Shown here one piece after another: positions 6,884 through 12,139 of a stretch of DNA of 12,139 nucleotides (the first letter of the stretch is position 1; every line of letters begins with the position of its first letter). Source of the DNA: Oligoflexia bacterium (GTDB lineage Bacteria > Bdellovibrionota > Bdellovibrionia > Bdellovibrionales > UBA1609); assembly GCA_026914095.1 (NCBI GenBank), contig JAPPIY010000314.1, forward strand, positions 1-12,139, given 5' to 3'. A program made the translations under genes and the position numbers. The notes under the pieces are model-generated. The model was not told the origin of the DNA, did no database searches, and worked only from the letters and a program-made list of their open reading frames with translations.

Positions 6884-6947
6884 AGTTAATTTTTACCCTC
6901 AAACTATGTAAATAAAGGCTTTGAGGGAAGCGCAAGCACAATTAACT
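6884..6947. other. Long two-part hairpin upstream of the ankyrin gene
   Basis: An outer stem AGTTAATT (6884-6891) with AATTAACT (6940-6947) encloses an inner stem CCCTCAAA (6896-6903) with TTTGAGGG (6920-6927). All 16 pairs are perfect. There is no T run, so it is not a simple terminator. The bases at 6937-6949 recur in inverted orientation at 11205-11217, so this may be a dispersed repeat or a leader structure of the gene at 7016. Confidence 0.4.
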
Positions 6948-7015
6948 AGCAAATAAAAAAAAATTAAAGTCCTTCTTATTAAAAACCGAATATAAATTAT
7001 AAAGAGGGGGATAAT

Positions 7016-7633
7016 ATGAGTTTCAAAAAAATTCTTTTAGGTATAGGAATTGTTTTTGTTGTTTTAATAGGTCTTACTTTTCGCAGTTATAAGAAAGAAG
7101 TTGCAAGAGTTCAGGCTAATCCAAAACAGGCTTATACTGAAGATCTTATGAAAGATGGCAACTTAACAGAGCTTCACAAAGCCTCTTATAAGGGAGATCT
7201 TAACAAAGTCTCTCAATTGATTCAGCAAGGTTATGACATTCGCTCTAAAACAGCTGTTTTTAAATTTACTCCCTTTCATATGTCTATATTCAAGGGACAC
7301 ACCGAAGTTGCTAATTTTCTTTTGTCTAAGGTCGCAAAAATAGATGAAGGCAGTAATTTCAACCAAACTCCTTTGCACTGGGCCGCTTTTATGGGGGAAT
7401 TAGAATCTGTAAAATTTCTTATTAAAAAGGGAGCTAACCTGGAAAAACTCAGTGAGCATGGCTGGACAGCTCTGCATTACGCCTCTACTATGGGAAATCT
7501 TGATATTGTCCAGCTTCTTATACAAAATGGAGTTCAAAAAAACAGAAAAACAAGTCAAGGTCAAACAGCTAAAGACTTGGCGCATTCTAATAAAAAAGAA
7601 GATGTAGCTAGGTATTTGAGTTCTGTAAACTAG
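7016..7633 (+). CDS. Membrane-anchored ankyrin-repeat protein
   Basis: ATG 7016 follows GAGGGGG (7004-7010). The 205-aa product has a positively charged start (MSFKK), then one hydrophobic helix (about 6-20, ILLGIGIVFVVLIGL) followed by FRSYKK. This looks like an uncleaved N-terminal anchor that leaves the rest in the periplasm. Ankyrin repeats fill residues 49-205: about 49-80 (LTELHKASYKGDLNKV), 82-114 (TPFHMSIFKGHTEVANFLL), 115-146 (TPLHWAAFMGELESVKFLI), 147-179 (TALHYASTMGNLDIVQLLI) and a final partial repeat (TAKDLAHSNKKEDVARYL). Ankyrin repeats bind other proteins; the partner cannot be deduced. AT-rich TATAAA boxes at 6991 and 6998 may serve as -10 elements, but no good -35 is visible. 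The gene converges on gltX, with 55 bases between the stops and no clear terminator. Confidence 0.9.
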   Translation: MSFKKILLGIGIVFVVLIGLTFRSYKKEVARVQANPKQAYTEDLMKDGNLTELHKASYKGDLNKVSQLIQQGYDIRSKTAVFKFTPFHMSIFKGHTEVANFLLSKVAKIDEGSNFNQTPLHWAAFMGELESVKFLIKKGANLEKLSEHGWTALHYASTMGNLDIVQLLIQNGVQKNRKTSQGQTAKDLAHSNKKEDVARYLSSVN

Positions 7634-7688
7634 GGATTTGTTATACTGACTTTAAATTGTTCTAAACCTCCAATTGCGCTGATCCTGT

Positions 7689-9146
7689 TTAAGTTTGCTT
7701 TAAAGCGGTTTCCGCTCTTTTTATAAGTTTGTCTCTACTCAACAGCGTCACTAAGAGTTTGATTTCCACTCCTTCCGGCTGTCCCATTAAGGCGCAACGA
7801 AGAGGCATAAAAAACTCTTTGCCTTTTATGGCCCTTTCTTTTTGAACTGCTTTTTGAAAATTTTTAAACTCCTCTAAAGTTAAATAATCCTTAGAGGCTT
7901 TCTTTAAAAAATCCAGCCAGCTTTCAAGCAATTTTTTACTGCTTGGCCATCCTAAGACTTCAAGAGCCGATTCTTTAACTTCAAAACCTCCCTCTAAAAA
8001 CAGATTCAGAATTTGAGCCGACTGTTTTAAAGTTTTAAAACCTGAGCGAAGAGCGGGGATTAACCGTTTTAATTCTGATATTTCTGTTTGAAAATTTTTC
8101 ATAAAAGGCATTAAAGCCTGCGCCAGCTCCTCTTCCGATAAGCTCTTTATATGCTCTTCATTGAGCCATAAAAGTTTATCTTCATCAAATACAGCGGAAG
8201 AAGAGTTTAAACCCTCAATGTTAAAACTTTCTATCAGCTCTTTTTTGTAAAAAAACTCTTTCTCCGTTTTAGGATTCCATCCCAACAGAGATAAAAAATT
8301 GATTAAAGCGGAAGGCAGATACCCCTCTTTTTTATAATGCTGGACGCTTTCCGATCCGGATCTCTTGCTTAATTTTTTTTTATCCTTATCTAAAATAATA
8401 GAGAGATGCCCTGCTTGTGGAGCTGAAAAGCCCAGCGCTTTTTGAATCAGCTGTTGCTTGACTGTGTTTGACAAATGCTCTTCTCCTCTAAAAATATGGC
8501 TGATTTTCATTAAGCTGTCATCCACAGCGCAGGAAAAATTATAAACAGGAAAGCCGTCACTTCGTATTAAAATAAAATCGCCTAAACTGTCGGAGGGAAA
8601 GCTCAGATTTCCGCGAACCAGATCTGCCAACGGATAGTTTTGATTTTGTTCGGGAGTTTTAAACCGTATGCAAAATTTTTGCCCCTGTTGTATTTTTTCT
8701 TCAGCTGATTTTAAAGTCCAATTTCTATAAGGGCTGAAAACTCTAAAAGACCGCCCTGCTTTTATCGCTTTTTGCTTTTGTTCGGATTCTTCCTCATGGC
8801 TCATAAAGCAATAATAGGCTTTGTCTTTTTTAATGAGCGCTAAGGCTTTTTCTTTGTAAATGGACAGCCGCTCTTTCTGGCGGTAAGGGGCATAAGGGCC
8901 TTTGGATTTTATAAGCTTTTCTTGAATTGTGACTCCTTCATCCCAATCTAAGCCCAGCCATTTTAAGCTGTTTAACAGGGGAATAAGAGCCTGCTCTTGA
9001 TTTCTATCTTGATCTGTGTCTTCAACTCTTAAAATAAAAGCGCCCTGATGTTTTTTTGCAAAAAGGTAATTAAAAAGAGCTGTTCTAGCTCCACCTACAT
9101 GAAGATAGCCTGTGGGGCTAGGGGCAAACCGAACTCTAACAGACAC
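7689..9146 (-). CDS. gltX: Glutamate--tRNA ligase
   Basis: This class I synthetase charges tRNA with glutamate in the cytoplasm. The 485-aa length is typical of bacterial GluRS. The Rossmann fold starts with RFAPSPTGYLHVGGARTALF, carrying the HIGH-type motif HVGG at 16-19. EDTDQDR follows at 42-48, GEEHLSNT at 221-228, and the KMSKS loop is KKLSKRSG (257-264). The C-terminal anticodon-binding part is all-helical. The region where E. coli GluRS binds zinc (about 110-135 here) lacks the cysteine cluster: only C113 remains. The start is GTG at 9146, because conserved sequence begins at residue 3. No Shine-Dalgarno sequence is visible, and the carD stop lies only 3 bases upstream, so translation is probably coupled to carD. 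Whether it is discriminating or also charges tRNA-Gln cannot be decided from this window. Confidence 0.97.
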   Translation of the reverse strand: MSVRVRFAPSPTGYLHVGGARTALFNYLFAKKHQGAFILRVEDTDQDRNQEQALIPLLNSLKWLGLDWDEGVTIQEKLIKSKGPYAPYRQKERLSIYKEKALALIKKDKAYYCFMSHEEESEQKQKAIKAGRSFRVFSPYRNWTLKSAEEKIQQGQKFCIRFKTPEQNQNYPLADLVRGNLSFPSDSLGDFILIRSDGFPVYNFSCAVDDSLMKISHIFRGEEHLSNTVKQQLIQKALGFSAPQAGHLSIILDKDKKKLSKRSGSESVQHYKKEGYLPSALINFLSLLGWNPKTEKEFFYKKELIESFNIEGLNSSSAVFDEDKLLWLNEEHIKSLSEEELAQALMPFMKNFQTEISELKRLIPALRSGFKTLKQSAQILNLFLEGGFEVKESALEVLGWPSSKKLLESWLDFLKKASKDYLTLEEFKNFQKAVQKERAIKGKEFFMPLRCALMGQPEGVEIKLLVTLLSRDKLIKRAETALKQT

Positions 9147-9149
9147 TTA

Positions 9150-9641
9150 TCAATTCGGATTAGATAAAATTTGCAAATCTTTTTTATCCATAGTTAAGGA
9201 AAATTCAGAATAAAGAATATTTTTTGCTTTGCTCATCATCTTTTTCTCTCCATAACTCAATTCTTTGTCTTCCTTAATGTTGTTAAGGTCCCTTATGACC
9301 TTAGCAATTTCATAAATAGAGCCTGTTTTGATTTTATCCATATAAGATTGATGTCTTTTTTGCCAGTTTTTTCCGGCATATTTTGTTTTTTTCTCTTTTA
9401 TTTTTTCACCGGAGATAATATTCATCACTTTTTTTGCCTCTTGTTTTGAAGCGACTGGACGGACGCCTATTTTGTCCATTCTATTTTTAGGTATCATTAT
9501 TTTTGTCCCTGATTCTATGATCTCCATAGAATAACAAGTCAGCTTGCTCCCTAAAATGTCTTTATCTTCAATAGATATGATTTTTCCAACTCCGTGTCCA
9601 GGATAAACGGCCTTATCTCCCACTTTTAATATTGACTGCAT
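9150..9641 (-). CDS. carD: CarD/CdnL-family RNA polymerase-binding transcription factor
   Basis: CdnL-type proteins bind the RNA polymerase beta subunit and stabilise open promoter complexes, for example at rRNA promoters. The 163-aa length equals that of Myxococcus CdnL. Residues 1-60 form the Tudor-like RNAP-interacting domain (VGDKAVYPGHGVGKI, then KIMIPKNRMDKIGVRPV). The rest is the helical DNA-binding domain, with the family signature NWQKRHQSYMDKIKTG (about 92-107), then ELSYGEKKMMSKAKNIL. The start ATG 9641 follows AAAGGAG at good spacing, and the promoter at 9671-9699 gives a leader of only about 20-25 nt. It is the first gene of a two-gene unit with gltX, which would tie synthesis of a tRNA synthetase to that of a growth-linked transcription factor. 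The family is clear; CdnL rather than the light-response CarD is inferred from size and the lack of an HMGA tail. Confidence 0.95.
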   Translation of the reverse strand: MQSILKVGDKAVYPGHGVGKIISIEDKDILGSKLTCYSMEIIESGTKIMIPKNRMDKIGVRPVASKQEAKKVMNIISGEKIKEKKTKYAGKNWQKRHQSYMDKIKTGSIYEIAKVIRDLNNIKEDKELSYGEKKMMSKAKNILYSEFSLTMDKKDLQILSNPN

Positions 9642-9670
9642 TATAGTCTCCTTTCTTGTTATGAAAGGAA

Positions 9671-9699
9671 ATCATAGCACATACAGCTCTTTTTTGCAA
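9671..9699 (-). promoter_or_regulatory. Promoter of the carD-gltX operon
   Basis: On the minus strand, TTGCAA (9694-9699) and TATGAT (9671-9676) are separated by exactly 17 bases. This is a strong sigma70-type match. The start of transcription would fall near 9664, about 23 bases before the carD ATG. Confidence 0.75.
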
Positions 9700-9973
9700 A
9701 AAATTAAGCTCAAATTTGTTTTATGTGTAAAAAATTCATTAAATTAGCCCTTAATAAGTGAAAAATTTAACATAGCAACCTACTAATTCCCAAAAAAACA
9801 AAGGGACTGCTGTGAAATTTAACACTCTGTTTAACGATTTTATCTCAAATTTTAATATTAAGGAGTTAAAAATTCAGTTTTAGCTGACACAGCCTTTGAC
9901 TGCATTGTGTTCAAACTCGCCCTTGTTTTTAACTTTTATTAAAGATACGGGATAATTAGAAAGCTGGCAACTG

Positions 9974-10000
9974 TCTAACAAATTAGGCTAATTTGTTGGA
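9974..10000. other. Perfect inverted repeat in gene-free spacer
   Basis: The stem TCTAACAAATTA (9974-9985) pairs with TAATTTGTTGGA (9989-10000), with one G-U pair, around a 3-nt loop. No T run follows, so it is not a terminator. It could be a protein-binding site or a repeat remnant. The rest of 9700-10090 shows no gene or recognisable element. Confidence 0.4.
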
Positions 10001-10090
10001 TATTGTGTGAAAAAGACTTAATTTTCAAAAAAAAAACAAGCTAAAAGCCCAGTTTTCAGCATTTTTATAAAAAATAAAAAAAATTAAGAA

Positions 10091-10096
10091 TATAAT
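10091..10096 (+). promoter_or_regulatory. -10 box of the acidic lipoprotein gene
   Basis: A consensus TATAAT lies 37 bases upstream of the ATG at 10133, in a long A/T-rich tract. No good -35 match is found at 16-18 bases; the A tracts upstream may compensate. The Shine-Dalgarno AGGAGG follows at 10122-10127. Confidence 0.45.
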
Positions 10097-10132
10097 GAGT
10101 TCAGCCGATTAAAAAGAAAACAGGAGGTTCAA

Positions 10133-11113
10133 ATGAATAATTTTAAATTAATAACATCAGTTTTACTACTGGGATTTATTGTGGGTTGCGTGCCGCCTCA
10201 AGGGCCAGGCATTAACGATGGTTCAGGAGTAAGAGAAGATGAAGAGTATGACAGAAGAAAAGATGATGATGATAATAGAGGTAGTGTCTTTGATCGTTCC
10301 CGAAGCAGAAGAAGCGGGAATATCTGTGAGGATGAGGATCGGGACCATGAATGTAAAGAGCAGTGTAAAGAGATGTATAGGCGAATAGGAGATAGAGATG
10401 ACTGTGAGGAATTGACGGTCGCTCAAATTGGAGTGCTTTTTGAGCTTTGGGAATTTCTGAAAGAGCCGGATGAAGATGACTTGCCTCATATTGACGCTGA
10501 AGATTTTGATGTTTATCTGAATGTTTCTATTTCCTCTTTGGACAATCTGGTTGACGACTGGAACAACCGTGAAACTAAAGAGTTTTTATACTGGATGATC
10601 AATAATGAGAACATTGCGAAAATTTTTGAAAAAGAGGATAACGATTATAAAACTTTTACGGCTATATTGAAAAACCTCAATGGTAACTTTGGTTCTAGCA
10701 CCATTTATGAGCCTTTTTTACAAAAAATAGAAAGGGACAAGTTAATGGAGGTTGCTATAGACTCAGGAAATGAAATGGTGATTGAGTGGTTTATGGACTA
10801 TATCAATGATGAAAACAGTGATTGTAAAGATGAAGATGTCAGCAAGGATTGCTTTGAAGTTTACTGCAAAATTGGAAAGGGTATTGATGAGGATTTTATG
10901 GAGCAATGGTTGGATTACCCCGTTTTTGAGGATCATATTGACGACATCATTCAAAATGGGGTAAATGCCACAAATCCTGGCGCTGCCGGCGGAGATGCTA
11001 CTAATGATATAAATTCCAGTGGCTGGACCTTTGGAGATGACGATGGTGAATTTGAAAATTTCGGTGATATTTCAGACGACTGGGTGACTGACCTTTGTCA
11101 CGATCTAGGTTAA
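10133..11113 (+). CDS. Highly acidic Cys-bearing lipoprotein of unknown family
   Basis: ATG 10133 follows AGGAGG. The signal peptide ends in lipobox IVGC (C19), so the protein is lipid-anchored in the envelope; +2 is V, compatible with the outer membrane. After a flexible Pro/Gly linker comes a charged segment rich in D, E and R (about 30-65). Then comes a Cys cluster (GNICEDEDRDHECKEQC, then DRDDCEEL, about 62-98). Residues about 98-255 look helical and very acidic (for example VAQIGVLFELWEFLKE and EWFMDYINDE), with a second Cys group (DCKDEDVSKDCFEVYC). The last 50 residues are Gly/Asn/Asp-rich (NPGAAGGDATND). Even cysteine numbers in each cluster suggest disulfides. The extreme acidity would allow cation binding, but no EF-hand (DxDxDG) loop is present. 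I do not recognise the family. The gene stands alone between its own -10 box and a strong terminator. Confidence 0.85.
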   Translation: MNNFKLITSVLLLGFIVGCVPPQGPGINDGSGVREDEEYDRRKDDDDNRGSVFDRSRSRRSGNICEDEDRDHECKEQCKEMYRRIGDRDDCEELTVAQIGVLFELWEFLKEPDEDDLPHIDAEDFDVYLNVSISSLDNLVDDWNNRETKEFLYWMINNENIAKIFEKEDNDYKTFTAILKNLNGNFGSSTIYEPFLQKIERDKLMEVAIDSGNEMVIEWFMDYINDENSDCKDEDVSKDCFEVYCKIGKGIDEDFMEQWLDYPVFEDHIDDIIQNGVNATNPGAAGGDATNDINSSGWTFGDDDGEFENFGDISDDWVTDLCHDLG

Positions 11114-11140
11114 TTTATAAATAAAATAGAAATGAAATCT

Positions 11141-11171
11141 AAAAAAAGCCGCTCTTTGGAGCGGCTTTTTT
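11141..11171 (+). terminator. Rho-independent terminator of the acidic lipoprotein gene
   Basis: GCCGCTC (11148-11154) and GAGCGGC (11159-11165) form a perfect GC-rich stem with loop TTTG. It is flanked by A7 and T6, so it could work in both directions. It lies 28 bases after the stop at 11113. Confidence 0.95.
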
Positions 11172-11294
11172 ATTAAAAAGAGCTTTCCAAACTTCCATAA
11201 TGGCCTAGTTAATTGTGTCTGCCTATCATTAAGTTACATAGTGACTGACTTTATTGCGCTTGTTTTTCATTAAAACTCTTTACTGAAGCATATT

Positions 11295-11331
11295 AAAGAT
11301 TTCAAGCCAAAGGCTTTCAGCTAAATCTTAT
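11295..11331 (+). repeat. Displaced copy of the 3' end of the nuclease-like gene
   Basis: These 37 bases are identical to 12103-12139, offset by 808. In frame they read KDFKPKAFS and a stop, exactly the last residues of the gene at 11494-12132. Upstream in the same frame is NSLLKHI preceded by a stop at 11271-11273, which does not match the gene. The remnant therefore looks like the tail of a lost or truncated paralogue. The copy can fold: AAGATTT (11296-11302 region) with AAATCTT, enclosing AAGCC with GGCTT. Confidence 0.8.
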
Positions 11332-11434
11332 TTAAGAGGATGCCTCCCTAGGGAGCGTCAAAGCATTCTGGCGGAGACAAGGGCTTTTCTGAGTCGCTAT
11401 CGTGGAGATGAAAACCAGCTTTAAAGAGCTTCTT

Positions 11435-11464
11435 TTGTTATGGATTTTAAAAAATATCTATAGT
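11435..11464 (+). promoter_or_regulatory. Candidate promoter of the coiled-coil nuclease-like gene
   Basis: TTGTTA (11435-11440) and TATAGT (11459-11464) are separated by 18 bases. A second TATAGT overlaps at 11464-11469. The ATG follows at 11494 after AAGGAG (11482-11487). Confidence 0.45.
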
Positions 11465-11493
11465 ATAGTATTGATATATTCAAGGAGTTAAAA

Positions 11494-12132
11494 ATGAAAG
11501 CAACAAGTCCAGCTGTCCAAGAAATTTGGGGTCTTATAAAAGAGACTCAAAAAAGTATAAAAGAGACTCAAAAAAACATAAAAGAATTGCGTGTCAGTCA
11601 AAATCAAACAGATGCGCAAATCAAGGAAAACAGCCAGCAAATTAAGGAGCTTTTTGCTGAAACAGGCCAGCAAATTAAGGAGACAAATAAAGGGTTAAAG
11701 GAAGCCAAAAAGCTTTTTGAAACTCAATGGGGCAAGCTTATGGAAAGTCTTGTAGAAGGCGAGTTGATAAAGTTGCTTAATGAAAGAGGCATAGATGTTG
11801 ATTCCAGCTCTTCAAACATGCATGGAGAGTATAAAGGCCAAAATTGGGAAATTGATATTGTGGCCGATAATGGAAAAGAAGTTGTGCTTGTAGAAGTAAA
11901 AACCACTTTAAAAGTAAAAGACATTGAGCGTTTTGCAAAAAAACTAAGATCTTTCACAACATGGAAGCCAGAGTATAAGGAAAAAACAGTATATGGAGCT
12001 GTTGCTTATTTAAGATCAGATGAGCATTCTACAAAACATGCGGAAAAGCAAGGTTTGTTTGTAATTAGAGCGACAGGAAACAGCGCCAGTATTATCAACA
12101 AAAAAGATTTCAAGCCAAAGGCTTTCAGCTAA
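11494..12132 (+). CDS. Coiled-coil PD-(D/E)XK nuclease-fold protein (DUF3782-like)
   Basis: ATG 11494 follows AAGGAG at 11482-11487. Residues about 10-80 are a charged coiled coil built on IKExxxx heptads (IKETQKS, IKETQKN, IKELRVS, IKENSQQ, IKELFAE). The C-terminal domain (about 82-212) has the layout of a small PD-(D/E)XK fold: an acidic helix (VEGELIKLL, E88 or E90), EIDIVADN with D121, and VLVEVKTTL with E134-x-K136. Then come VYGAVAYL and a C-terminal GLFVIRATG. This matches, from memory, the DUF3782-type proteins common in cyanobacteria and scattered in proteobacteria. Their biological role is not established; nuclease activity is inferred from the conserved acids and lysine. The 212-aa length fits the family. 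The last 10 codons plus 7 bases after the stop are duplicated at 11295-11331, suggesting a once larger tandem family. No partner gene of a toxin-antitoxin or restriction system is visible before the window ends. Confidence 0.85.
   Translation: MKATSPAVQEIWGLIKETQKSIKETQKNIKELRVSQNQTDAQIKENSQQIKELFAETGQQIKETNKGLKEAKKLFETQWGKLMESLVEGELIKLLNERGIDVDSSSSNMHGEYKGQNWEIDIVADNGKEVVLVEVKTTLKVKDIERFAKKLRSFTTWKPEYKEKTVYGAVAYLRSDEHSTKHAEKQGLFVIRATGNSASIINKKDFKPKAFS
11535..11576 (+). repeat. 21-bp tandem repeat coding coiled-coil heptads
   Basis: Two copies of a 21-base unit (11535-11555 and 11556-11576, differing at the last base) encode consecutive IKETQK heptads. A third, diverged copy starts at 11577 (CATAAAAGAA). 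Because the unit is exactly seven codons, gain or loss of a copy would change coiled-coil length without breaking the frame. Confidence 0.8.
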
Positions 12133-12139
12133 ATCTTAT
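12103..12139 (+). repeat. 3'-end copy of the 37-bp direct repeat, running to the window edge
   Basis: Identical to 11295-11331. It covers the last 9 codons and stop of the nuclease-like gene plus 7 bases downstream. The identity continues to the final base of the window, so the true repeat may be longer. The palindromic pairing AAGATTT/AAATCTT with inner AAGCC/GGCTT could double as a weak terminator. Confidence 0.8.

Noticed and set aside
7679..7690. TAAACAGGATCA at the end of gltX (minus strand), also found at 4196-4207 in the repeat element
   Set aside because: A 12-base match is expected by chance several times in a window of this size, and the flanks do not match.
11408..11491. Short ORF (MKTSFKELLLLW...) ending just before the ATG at 11494
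   Set aside because: No ribosome binding site and it overlaps the likely promoter of the next gene; probably chance.
11295..12139. The 37-bp direct repeats as attL/attR of an integrated element
   Set aside because: Integration at a gene's 3' end leaves the displaced fragment beyond the inserted DNA, downstream of the restored gene. Here it lies upstream of the gene, and no integrase is present. A tandem-duplication remnant fits better.

Overview
The window is AT-rich (about one third G+C by eye) and comes from a Gram-negative bacterium: two genes carry lipobox signal peptides and one an ordinary secretory signal. A CdnL/CarD-type transcription factor directly upstream of gltX, lipoproteins with no obvious relatives, and roomy repeat-laden intergenic regions would fit a delta-proteobacterial or Bdellovibrionota-like lineage. 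That placement is an inference; no rRNA or marker phylogeny is available here.

Layout. 1-250: no gene; one end of a repeat seen again near 4.4 kb, a weak terminator-like hairpin and a TTGACA promoter. 254-831 (+): a secreted Cys-containing protein of unknown family, split by a frameshift at about 373-412 and followed by a strong terminator. 950-1250: a decayed GC-rich palindrome, then a hairpin-rich stretch with a TATAAT box that could be a small RNA or a doubtful 88-aa ORF. 1273-3864 (-): polA, with intact 5'-nuclease and polymerase motifs but a proofreading domain lacking its catalytic acids. 3865-4610: a repeat island with two fused palindromic elements and a separate terminal-inverted-repeat element, all ending in TATAATTC/GAATTATA. 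4611-6314 (+): a von Willebrand A-domain lipoprotein. 6315-7015: no protein gene, but palindromic remnants, a good promoter-hairpin-terminator unit (candidate small RNA of about 65 nt) and a long hairpin. 7016-7633 (+): a membrane-anchored ankyrin-repeat protein. 7689-9641 (-): a carD-gltX operon with a clear sigma70-type promoter at 9671-9699. 9642-10132: no gene. 10133-11113 (+): a very acidic Cys-bearing lipoprotein of unknown family with a textbook terminator. 11172-11493: no intact gene, but a 37-bp exact copy of the 3' end of the next gene. 11494-12132 (+): a coiled-coil plus PD-(D/E)XK-like nuclease-fold protein.

The housekeeping genes (polA, carD, gltX) are all on the minus strand. 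The plus-strand genes are mostly envelope or accessory proteins and mostly stand alone, separated by repeat-bearing spacers. I see no CRISPR array, tRNA, rRNA, transposase or complete defence operon. The most unusual signals are the terminal-inverted-repeat island at 3.96-4.45 kb, the 37-bp repeat at the nuclease-like gene, the candidate small RNA at 6.75 kb, and the broken secreted-protein gene.
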